Assembly (NCBI RefSeq): GCF_016904955.1 | Contig: NZ_JADIKE010000039.1 | Span: forward strand, 372,001 to 436,000 | Source: Dyella flava | GTDB lineage: Bacteria; Pseudomonadota; Gammaproteobacteria; Xanthomonadales; Rhodanobacteraceae | Length of the DNA: 64,000 bases | Direction: 5' to 3' | Made by a program: the position numbers and the translations under genes | Notes under the pieces: model-generated | Seen by the model: the letters and a program-made list of their open reading frames with translations, nothing else | What the model was told of the DNA's origin: nothing | Database searches by the model: none | In this document: positions 36,805 through 44,558 of the stretch, piece by piece | How positions within the stretch are numbered: the first letter of the stretch is position 1 | How the letters are laid out: each line of letters begins with the position of its first letter

Positions 36805-37353
36805 ATGGGCAAGCTGATCATGTGGAACCTGGTCACGCTGGACGGGTATTTCGAAGGCCCGAAAAGTTGGGATCTGGATTTTCACCGGGAGGTCTGGGGC
36901 GATGAGCTTGAACGCTTCGCCATCGAGCAACTTGAATCGGCTGAAGGGTTGTTGTTCGGCCGGGTCACCTATGAAGGCATGGCCGCTTATTGGAAAACCG
37001 CCGAAGGCACGGTGGCCAATTTCATGAACAGCCTGCCCAAGCTGGTGGCTTCACGCACGCTTCGGAAGCCGGACTGGAACAACACCGGCCTGGTGAGTGA
37101 AAACGTTGCCGAAACCGTGCGCGAGGTCAAGCTGCAGGCGAAGAAGGATCTGTATGTCTTCGGCAGCGCCAATCTATGCGAGACGCTGATCGAGGAAAAT
37201 CTTTTCGACGAATACCGGCTGGGTGTCGTGCCGGTCATTCTTGGTAACGGACATCCGCTGTTCAAGCCAGGCGTGTCGTTGCAAAAACTCAAGCTGGCCG
37301 GTTCGAAGACCTATGCGTCCGGCTGCATCGTGCTTCGCTATATCAACGAGTAA
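36805..37353 (+). CDS. dihydrofolate reductase family (RibD-C) protein
   Basis: A 182-residue reductase-fold protein related to the C-terminal domain of RibD (VTLDGYFEGP, LLFGRVTYEGMAAYW, LYVFGSANLCETL, PVILGNGHPLF). GGGAGGTGACGTC lies before the start. It probably uses NADPH; the substrate is unknown. It follows the DUF302 gene by 27 bases. Confidence 0.87.
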   Translation: MGKLIMWNLVTLDGYFEGPKSWDLDFHREVWGDELERFAIEQLESAEGLLFGRVTYEGMAAYWKTAEGTVANFMNSLPKLVASRTLRKPDWNNTGLVSENVAETVREVKLQAKKDLYVFGSANLCETLIEENLFDEYRLGVVPVILGNGHPLFKPGVSLQKLKLAGSKTYASGCIVLRYINE

Positions 37354-37594
37354 AGCTGGGCGCTTGCAGCCAATTCGGGTTGGCCTGGATCGCGTTCGGA
37401 GCAACCCAGGCCATCCCGGCTACGGATGCCGGGTCGTAGTAACCGATTTGGCTAGATCGCCTCCGGCCGGATTCCTGATTCAAGAGCGGGCAGGGTCGGC
37501 AACATGACACAAAGACGTGGCAAAGTGAGGCCCTGCGGCTGATGATTCCGGCATGTGTTCATGTCGTCACAGTCTTTGACGGGAGTCCCGGGTG

Positions 37595-38491
37595 ATGGTG
37601 CCTACACGTCGACTGGCGGTGTTGGAAGCGCCTTCCAATCTCGGGCTCAAGCCGCCATTGCCGGCGGTGGAGCCCGGCGTGAAATACATGGCGCATGTGC
37701 TGCGGGAACACGGCGTTCTGACGCGTTTGCAGGCTGAAGACGCGGGCGTGGTCGTACCGCCTGCCTATGCCGAAGCCATCGATCCTGTCACTCGTGTGCG
37801 CAATGCCCGGCAGATCAGGCACTACAGCATGGAGTTGGCCGATCGCATCGCGGTGTTGCTGGAACAGGGAAACTTTCCCATCGTGACGGGCGGCGATTGC
37901 AGTGTGTTGCTGGGCAGCGCCTTGGCATTGCGCCGGCGTGGCCGGCACGGCCTGCTGTTTATCGACGGGCATACAGATTTGATGACACCCGAGCACTCAC
38001 AGACCGGTGGCCTGGCCGGCATGGATCTGGCCTGTGCAACGGGCGCCGGACCGGACTTATTGGCGGATATCGATGCGTGCAAGCCTTATATCCAACCCAG
38101 TGATGTGGTGGTGTTCGGTTATCGTTGGCCTGCACCGGACGAGGTGTCCGTGGCCACGCCGACGGCGTCCATGCACGCGATGCCTTTGCACCGGATTCGC
38201 GAACAAGGTGTGGCTGAGTCTGCACATGCGGCCATCAAGCAACTGGAATCGTTGGCCGAGGGGTTCTGGATCCATCTTGATCTCGACGTGCTGGCACCGG
38301 AGTGGATGCCGGCCGTCGACTCCCCCGATCCCGGCGGCATGGACCCTGACGAGTTGCACACAGTGCTGAAGATCGTGCTGGCGTCGCCACGATGTGTCGG
38401 CATGGAGGTGACCATCTACGATCCAACGCTGGATCCAGACGAAAAACTGGCGGACTTTATCATCGACCTGCTGGCATCAGTCTGGCCTTGA
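37595..38491 (+). CDS. arginase-family protein with altered metal motif
   Basis: Ureohydrolase-fold protein of 298 residues. The manganese motifs are DGHTD and HLDLDVLAP, both intact. The first motif, normally GGDHS, reads GGDCS here, replacing a metal-ligand His by Cys. It could be a divergent ureohydrolase or use a different metal arrangement. It is unlikely to be the HutG of this strain, since hutF implies the formylglutamate route. Confidence 0.83.
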   Translation: MVPTRRLAVLEAPSNLGLKPPLPAVEPGVKYMAHVLREHGVLTRLQAEDAGVVVPPAYAEAIDPVTRVRNARQIRHYSMELADRIAVLLEQGNFPIVTGGDCSVLLGSALALRRRGRHGLLFIDGHTDLMTPEHSQTGGLAGMDLACATGAGPDLLADIDACKPYIQPSDVVVFGYRWPAPDEVSVATPTASMHAMPLHRIREQGVAESAHAAIKQLESLAEGFWIHLDLDVLAPEWMPAVDSPDPGGMDPDELHTVLKIVLASPRCVGMEVTIYDPTLDPDEKLADFIIDLLASVWP

Positions 38492-38518
38492 ACGCAACGG
38501 TGCAAGCCCACCAGCTGC

Positions 38519-39403
38519 TCACTTGATAGGCAGGAAAATATCGACGACGGCCTCGTGCTCCGACACATCCGGAAAGAAACGCACGCGTTGCAGATAAAGC
38601 GGGAACCCGCCTGGTTCCTCACCGCTTTGTGGCAACCATGCTGAGTAAAGGTAGATGATGGATTGGTGCAAGGTGTCGTCGGATCCGATGTGCCGCAATA
38701 CCGCACAGCGGCCAGCAGGGATGGTTTTGCGGACGATGCCGAACGGGTTGTCAGTAATGTCCTGGTTGGTCGCCACGCACAGATCAAAGCGATAGTCGGC
38801 GGGCGCCACCTCGTTCGGATCGTCGTAGAGGATATTGAAGGTAGCGTTCTTGCTGGGCGGCAAGTGGTTCTGTTTGCGCCATTCGATGAATCGGCGGATG
38901 GAATCACCGAGCATGTGAGGGTCGCCACGGTGTTCAAGTACGGCAATGGGTGTTTCTTGTACATCGATCACCCGGACGTCGTGGATCTGTGGTTGGCTCG
39001 GCATGTGTTGGGTCCTCAGTTCGGCAAGGGATTGGTACGCGGCTTGCCAAGGCACCCACTGCGGTTGTTTCCGGAATTCGGACGGCGTCTGTCCAATCGC
39101 TTTCTTGAACGCGCGGGAAAACGATTCAGGGTTTTCATAACCGCTGTTCAGTGCAATGTCGATAACCGGCTGGTCTTCGCGAAAAGCGAGCTGATGCGAT
39201 GCCCGCTTCAATCTGCTGCGTTGCACGTATTGATAGACACCGATACCGAACAATGCCGAAAACTGCCGCAGGAAGTGATGCTTCGAAAACGCGGCGACAT
39301 TGCTGAGCCGGTCCAGGCTCAGGTCTTCGGAAAGATGCGTGTCGATGTAGGCAAGCACCTTTTGAAAACGGGCGCGGTAGGCATCGGTGGAAGTCTCGGT
39401 CAA
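38519..39403 (-). CDS. AraC-family regulator with GyrI-like effector domain
   Basis: A 294-residue regulator. Residues 10-110 hold the AraC double helix-turn-helix (LSNVAAFSKHHFLRQFSALFG, SGYENPESFSRAFKKAIG). Residues 140-294 are a GyrI-like/SOUL-type small-molecule binding domain. This architecture (Rob/MarA-like) usually activates efflux or stress genes. The target is unknown. Confidence 0.9.
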   Translation of the reverse strand: MTETSTDAYRARFQKVLAYIDTHLSEDLSLDRLSNVAAFSKHHFLRQFSALFGIGVYQYVQRSRLKRASHQLAFREDQPVIDIALNSGYENPESFSRAFKKAIGQTPSEFRKQPQWVPWQAAYQSLAELRTQHMPSQPQIHDVRVIDVQETPIAVLEHRGDPHMLGDSIRRFIEWRKQNHLPPSKNATFNILYDDPNEVAPADYRFDLCVATNQDITDNPFGIVRKTIPAGRCAVLRHIGSDDTLHQSIIYLYSAWLPQSGEEPGGFPLYLQRVRFFPDVSEHEAVVDIFLPIK

Positions 39404-39519
39404 TGAAGTATCTCCTTGGCGAACGAGAGGCTACTTATTGCCGCCGAGCGATGCCTGACAGAAGTTGCTGGCTGGTGTCGCAAGCTGTCGAGGGTTCTAT
39501 GTCGCGAACGGACTCGTCA

Positions 39520-40071
39520 TTACTCGCCGCCGCGCGCATACAAACCAGTGATCTGTCCTTTCGCAAGCACATGCCCCTGGATTGCCGCCATGAGCTGCTC
39601 CTCGCTTTGTCCGGCAGGCAGGTCCGGATTCACATCAAGGGCATACACCTGGAACACGTAGTGGTGCGCATTGCCTTCAGGCGGGCAGGGGCCGCCATAA
39701 CCGGCATGGCCGAAGCTGTTGGCGCCTTCTCCCGCATGATCGAGCCGCTTCGAAGGTGTGGATGCGCCTTCGGATAAATCGTGGGTGTTGGCCGGGATGT
39801 TGTAGGCAAGCCAGTGCGTAAATCCTTGTGGCGCATCGGGATCATCCATCACGATCGCATAACTTTGCGTCCTGGCGGGCGCGGCTGACCACTGGATATC
39901 CGGCGACACGTCGGGGCCATCGCAGGTCAGCCTTTGCGGCATGTTTCGCCCATCCGCGAAACTCGTACTGGAGACGTGCAGTGTTTGCGCTTGCGCACAC
40001 GCCGTGCTTGCCGCCAGCAGCACGATAAGGGCGCTGAAGGTGGTCCGGCTGGTCCAATGCTTCACTGTCAT
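39520..40071 (-). CDS. YbhB/YbcL-type PEBP-like protein
   Basis: A 183-residue phosphatidylethanolamine-binding-protein fold with a signal peptide (ALIVLLAASTACAQA). Conserved ligand-pocket segments are VMDDPDAPQGFTHW and GYGGPCPPEGNAHHY. The bacterial family (YbhB/YbcL) has no firm biochemical role. Confidence 0.9.
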   Translation of the reverse strand: MTVKHWTSRTTFSALIVLLAASTACAQAQTLHVSSTSFADGRNMPQRLTCDGPDVSPDIQWSAAPARTQSYAIVMDDPDAPQGFTHWLAYNIPANTHDLSEGASTPSKRLDHAGEGANSFGHAGYGGPCPPEGNAHHYVFQVYALDVNPDLPAGQSEEQLMAAIQGHVLAKGQITGLYARGGE

Positions 40072-40125
40072 GGCTGTTCACCGCTGGTCGATGCGGCTGA
40101 AGCTTAACGCGAAACCTGCCCGGGC

Positions 40126-41019
40126 TTGAGTGACTTGAAAGGCATGCTTAATCGGCCTAGCTTGGACGCCATGAGCTACGCCCCCCACATTGTCCGCCGC
40201 GACCTGCATTTCGGCATGCAGGAGGATATTCCACGCTATTGGCTGGATGGCGATGCGCATCAGACCCGCTATTTCGATGCGTTGTCGCTAATGTTTCCGG
40301 ATGGGGAGCGCTTTTTCATCGATAGCGTGCGTGCGTTTCGTCCCGAGATCGCCGACGACACGGCGCTTGATGCGGCCGTCGGCGGCTTTATCGGCCAAGA
40401 GGCCATGCACAGTCGCGAACATCTCGCCTACAACGAGCGGCTGGAGCAGCAGGGCGTAGGTGCTTATGCGTTGATGCAGATCGTGAAGGATGTGCAGGAC
40501 ATGCGGGCACGCACCTTGCCGCCGATCGGCCAACTCGCGCTGACCATCTGCTTGGAGCATTTCACGGCGATGCTCGCGGATCATCTGTTGCGTCATCCGG
40601 GCGTCATGCGCAAGGCCGATCCGCGCATGGCGGCAATCTGGCGCTGGCATGCACTGGAGGAAACCGAGCACAAGGCGGTGGCCTTCGATGTCTATCAGCG
40701 CGTAGGCGGTACGCCTTTCGTGCGTTGGCGCCGACGCTGCCGTGCCATGTTCTGGATCACCATGCTTTTTACCTACCGCAGCTGGCAATTCATGTGGCGG
40801 CTGTCCAAGGCGGATGGCACGCAGAAAGACTGGCGCGGCTGGCTGCGCCTGCTGGGTTTCCTGTTTGTTTCACCAGCGCCGATTACCCGCATCAGCGGTC
40901 AGTGGCTGAAGTGGTTTATCCCGGGGTTTCATCCGTGGCAGCACGATAATCATGACCTGATCGAAGCGACGAGTCGTGACTACAACGTCACGTCGAACGC
41001 CCAGGTATCGAAGGGGTAG
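40126..41019 (+). CDS. PF10118-type metal-dependent hydrolase (ferritin-like)
   Basis: About 297-residue helical protein. Repeated Glu/His motifs (FIGQEAMHSREH, CLEHFTAML, WHALEETEHKAVAFD) suggest a di-metal site in a ferritin-like bundle. One or two hydrophobic helices lie near residues 205-260. The start is uncertain: TTG 40126, ATG 40144 or ATG 40171 are all open and none has a strong ribosome site. The reaction is unknown. Confidence 0.8.
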   Translation: MSDLKGMLNRPSLDAMSYAPHIVRRDLHFGMQEDIPRYWLDGDAHQTRYFDALSLMFPDGERFFIDSVRAFRPEIADDTALDAAVGGFIGQEAMHSREHLAYNERLEQQGVGAYALMQIVKDVQDMRARTLPPIGQLALTICLEHFTAMLADHLLRHPGVMRKADPRMAAIWRWHALEETEHKAVAFDVYQRVGGTPFVRWRRRCRAMFWITMLFTYRSWQFMWRLSKADGTQKDWRGWLRLLGFLFVSPAPITRISGQWLKWFIPGFHPWQHDNHDLIEATSRDYNVTSNAQVSKG

Positions 41020-41058
41020 TACACGCTACCCCTTCGAGCGTGATGCAGCTTGTGCCGC

Positions 41059-42267
41059 TTATGGCTGCGCCCGGCATTCCAGCGGCAACGCGTTGGCAGG
41101 GATATTGCCGCTGCAAGACCACTGGATCGTGTTGTTGCTCAGGTAGGGCCTCAGTAACAGTTCGCGGCTGCGCATGGACGGACTGACGAAGGTGACGGTC
41201 AGGGTACCGTTTCCGCCAAGTACGATGCCGGCCACCGTCTGGTCACCCGGAAATTCAGTCATGCCCAGTTGCTGCATGGAGCTGGGCCATTGCTGCTGGC
41301 TCAAACTGTATTGAGCAATCGCTTGCCGATAGGGCGCGCTGTCCGTCATGGCGACGGTGGCGGCCACGCGATCGAGGTAATTCTGATAAGCGGGAATAGC
41401 GATGGCCGCGAGGATGGCGATATAGACGATAACGAGGAAGCCACCGCCAATACCCAGGCCCGGCATGCGTGGTAGCAACAGGCTGATCACGTATGCGAAT
41501 GGATTGCGCGAACCCAGCTTGGGCTCACGTTGTTCCGCCAGTGCGCGCAGCCAGGCATGACGCTTGCTAAGCCACGGATAATCACCGACCAGTTCGTGCA
41601 ACGACATCCAGAAACCGGGTGTCGCGGCCGCGCTCTTGCTGAACTCTTCCAGATCGACGGCGCGCCAGCGACGCTTGCCGGCAGCCAGCGCCACCAGTCC
41701 GTACTGCGCGTCTTCCGGGTTATCGCAGACGGCCAAACCATGTCGATCGCAGGTGTATTCGCGTGCACGCGAATAAGCCGCGCCGATCAATGGCAGGAAC
41801 ATCGCCGGGGCGAGGATCTTGGACCAGGTCAGATGGTGCCGGCGCAGATGCCCAAGCTCGTGGCCGATATAAAAATCCAGCGCGCCAGGCCGATCTTCCA
41901 TGCTGTCGACCACATCCGACAGCAGCACCACAAAATTGCGGCCGAGAAAACGCGTTGCAAAAGCATTGAGCACACCATTGCCGTTAACCAGATACGCCTC
42001 CGGTACGTCATTCATGCCCAGCTTGCGCGCGCAACGATAAATACGCGCGCACAGATCGGGCATTTGCTTGGGCGTAATGCGAATGGCATTGCCACGCAGG
42101 TGGGCGATAAGCGCCGAATGGGCGACCAAGGCAAACAGCGCAATCAGCAGGATATAGACCAGCAAGATGCCTACCGTGCCAAACAGCAGCAACAGCCAGA
42201 TGATGATGGACAGCGCCAGCGCGATGGTGCGCAGCGTCGTCTCGTTCCGATAGACGAGTTCGTTCAT
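41059..42267 (-). CDS. M48 metalloprotease fused to a pilin-like C-terminus
   Basis: A 402-residue membrane protein. Two helices (residues 13-55) precede an M48/HtpX-type zinc protease domain with HELGH at 136-140 and the third ligand Glu170 in AREYTCDRHG. From residue 278 the sequence becomes VIVYIAILAAIAIPAYQNY. This is the hallmark N-terminal helix of type IV pilins, followed by a pilin-like head of about 100 residues with two Cys near the end. No pilin leader-peptide site is present. The fusion is translated as one frame with no sign of a frameshift. Function is unknown. Confidence 0.88.
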   Translation of the reverse strand: MNELVYRNETTLRTIALALSIIIWLLLLFGTVGILLVYILLIALFALVAHSALIAHLRGNAIRITPKQMPDLCARIYRCARKLGMNDVPEAYLVNGNGVLNAFATRFLGRNFVVLLSDVVDSMEDRPGALDFYIGHELGHLRRHHLTWSKILAPAMFLPLIGAAYSRAREYTCDRHGLAVCDNPEDAQYGLVALAAGKRRWRAVDLEEFSKSAAATPGFWMSLHELVGDYPWLSKRHAWLRALAEQREPKLGSRNPFAYVISLLLPRMPGLGIGGGFLVIVYIAILAAIAIPAYQNYLDRVAATVAMTDSAPYRQAIAQYSLSQQQWPSSMQQLGMTEFPGDQTVAGIVLGGNGTLTVTFVSPSMRSRELLLRPYLSNNTIQWSCSGNIPANALPLECRAQP

Positions 42268-42410
42268 TTCCCTATCTCCCCTTGTGGCGCATCCCCCGAT
42301 GCGCCAGGGCAGTCTAGAGCAGGGGTGATAACGGGGCTAGAGCGCCCCTTTTGGGGATGATGGTGGCCGGAGTGGCTCTACCGGGGTTCCATTCTTGACC
42401 ACTTGATGGA

Positions 42411-42440
42411 GGCACCGGGCCGTGGTGACGGCCCGATGCC
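42411..42440. repeat. GC-rich hairpin
   Basis: Arms GGCACCGGGCCGT / ACGGCCCGATGCC with a 4-base loop and one mismatch. It lies downstream of the gene ending at 42460. There is no T-run; it may be a transcript-end stabiliser. Confidence 0.4.
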
Positions 42441-42459
42441 TGGCGCTTGAATCGATGGT

Positions 42460-43017
42460 TCAGCTATTCGCGTCCGCAAGACTGACGGTGACGAAGGTAC
42501 GGTGATGGAAGCGTACACGCAGCTTGTTGTCATCGAGCCGAAGCTCGTTCGCCGGCATGGGGCGCGTTTCCGGGTACAGCCTGGACGTGGCAAAACTGAG
42601 AAAAGGGTCGACGATTTGCAGGGACCAGGTTCCAACCTGGGCAGCGAGGGGCACGCTGGCTACACCGCCGACCTGCTGTACCCAGAACACGACATGTCCG
42701 TTCTCCGGGACGACGAAATTCTCATTCGTATGGGTGTCACCGACGAAATAGGGCGTCAGGGACACCGTTTTGACCAAGTGCATGCGCGGGCAATCACTGT
42801 TGCACATGGCGACCTGCAGGACCATCACCGGTTCGGCGTTGAAGGATCGGACATTGATCACGTCACCCTTTTTCAAGGTAGTCGTGCTCTGAAACATGAC
42901 CGGATGACCCGCGCTGTCGTTGATCAATACCGAGAAGGCGGGGGCCTCGGCAGCTTGCACGGCCGAGGCTGCGGCGAGACTGAAGAAGGCGGCGGCCAGT
43001 ATGCGAGACAGAAACAT
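42460..43017 (-). CDS. secreted protein of the metal-uptake operon
   Basis: A 185-residue exported protein. The AAGGAG site before 43017 fixes the start, and the signal peptide ends SAVQAAEAP. The mature part is beta-rich with a CNSDC motif. No family recognised. It is last in the DUF2946-TonB-PepSY cluster and may be a periplasmic metal-handling protein (inference). Confidence 0.7.
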   Translation of the reverse strand: MFLSRILAAAFFSLAAASAVQAAEAPAFSVLINDSAGHPVMFQSTTTLKKGDVINVRSFNAEPVMVLQVAMCNSDCPRMHLVKTVSLTPYFVGDTHTNENFVVPENGHVVFWVQQVGGVASVPLAAQVGTWSLQIVDPFLSFATSRLYPETRPMPANELRLDDNKLRVRFHHRTFVTVSLADANS

Positions 43018-43163
43018 TGCGACGACTCCTTGCTGGATATCTCTGCGCGCCCGCACATGTGGGAATAGGGCAGGCCGCTCAGCGTGACGCCGATGACGAT
43101 ACGCTGGTTCCAGAGCCTTGTCAGCCAGTCGAAAGCCGGTCTGGCCGCTCCGCAACACACGCC

Positions 43164-44558
43164 TCAAGCAGACGCCGCCAGCCCAAGAAAAGTCCGCGTA
43201 CGCTCGAAACGCCGCAAGCACAGACGCTCGATCAGCCATATCAGCAGCATCGAGCTACCCAGCAACGGCAGCACGATGCCAAGTAACACCAGCAGGGCGA
43301 GCAAGGCATGCGGGTATCGCGCTGCCGATGCCGGCGGTGCGCCAAGGACGCCGGCCGGCCGCCGCCGCCACCACATCACGACGGCACTGACGCACAGCGT
43401 GATCAGCCCCAGCGCGGTAAACACGCCGAGGATCTGGTTGAGCGGCGGGAACAAGGCGCCTTCATGAATGGCGATGCCATAGCCGATGATGCGATCGAGC
43501 AAAGGCTTTTGCGCAAAGCTGCTGCGTTGCAGTACCGCACCGGTGGCTGCATCCAGCACGACCGTGCTGCGGCTGGGGCGATCATCCGCATCCGAACGAG
43601 CTGTCCAGTGGCTGGCATGCAGCGAAGGCGGCGCAATCAACACCGGTGGTGTGATGTGCTGAGCGACGACAACCGGCACGAGACGATCGATCGCCGAATA
43701 ATCGATGCGGGTTTGCTCTGGCATGTCGCCCATATCCATGCCGGGCATGCTCATCGCCATGGCGTGTTGACCCGATGGCTGCGTGTTTTCCGCCTTGGTC
43801 TGCGTACGCTCCGCGGCGCTGCTGGTGGTCCAGTCCTGCGGTGCTGTGGCGGTGGCATAGGATTGACGGATGGTGTGCAGCATGCCGCCCCAGAATGTGC
43901 TCCAAGGCAGACCGGACAACAGCAGGCATAGCGCAAACATCGATATCCACAACCCTGCTATCGCATGCAGGTCGCGCCAGAAAACGCGCTTTCCCTGACG
44001 CAGCCGTGGATATAGCGTACCGCCCAGGCGCGCATTGCGCGGCCACCATAGATAAAGACCGGTTATCAGCATCAGGATGGTCCACGACGCGGCCAGTTCC
44101 ACCAGCATGGAACCCCCACGGCCCAGCAACAGTTCACCGTGCAGATAGAAGATCACCCGCATGAAGCGATCGTTTTCACGCACCACGCCCAGTACTTGCA
44201 AGCTCGACGGGTTGACGAAAACGCGGATCAACTCGCTGCCGTGACCTACCAATACGCGCGTGGCGGCTTCCGGCGAGCTCGGCAGCACATACGCGTTGAG
44301 CACCGATCCCGGCACCGCATTCAGCGCCGCGGCCACCTGTGCGGAAGCAGGCTGGGCTGGTGCGTTGGTGACGTGCGCATAGCGTTGTTCCAGCAGCGGT
44401 TCCAGTTGCGGCTTGAACAGATAGATCAAGCCGGTCGTCGCCAGCCACAACACAAATGGCAGGCAGAACAGGCCGGCGTAGAAATGCCAGCGCCAGATCA
44501 GGCGGTATGCATCGCGCCGCATCGGGCGCTCAGAGACGGAACTTGATACTGCCGACAT
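43164..44558 (-). CDS. PepSY-domain membrane protein
   Basis: A 464-residue inner-membrane protein of the PepSY-TM family. The first helix region is WRWHFYAGLFCLPFVLWL; others lie near 190-215 and 390-450. A Met-rich periplasmic stretch AMAMSMPGMDMGDM suggests copper or another soft metal. It overlaps the TonB receptor end by 29 bases; ATG 44522 would avoid overlap, and neither start has a clear ribosome site. Such proteins often reduce or help import metals brought by TonB receptors. Confidence 0.85.
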   Translation of the reverse strand: MSAVSSSVSERPMRRDAYRLIWRWHFYAGLFCLPFVLWLATTGLIYLFKPQLEPLLEQRYAHVTNAPAQPASAQVAAALNAVPGSVLNAYVLPSSPEAATRVLVGHGSELIRVFVNPSSLQVLGVVRENDRFMRVIFYLHGELLLGRGGSMLVELAASWTILMLITGLYLWWPRNARLGGTLYPRLRQGKRVFWRDLHAIAGLWISMFALCLLLSGLPWSTFWGGMLHTIRQSYATATAPQDWTTSSAAERTQTKAENTQPSGQHAMAMSMPGMDMGDMPEQTRIDYSAIDRLVPVVVAQHITPPVLIAPPSLHASHWTARSDADDRPSRSTVVLDAATGAVLQRSSFAQKPLLDRIIGYGIAIHEGALFPPLNQILGVFTALGLITLCVSAVVMWWRRRPAGVLGAPPASAARYPHALLALLVLLGIVLPLLGSSMLLIWLIERLCLRRFERTRTFLGLAASA

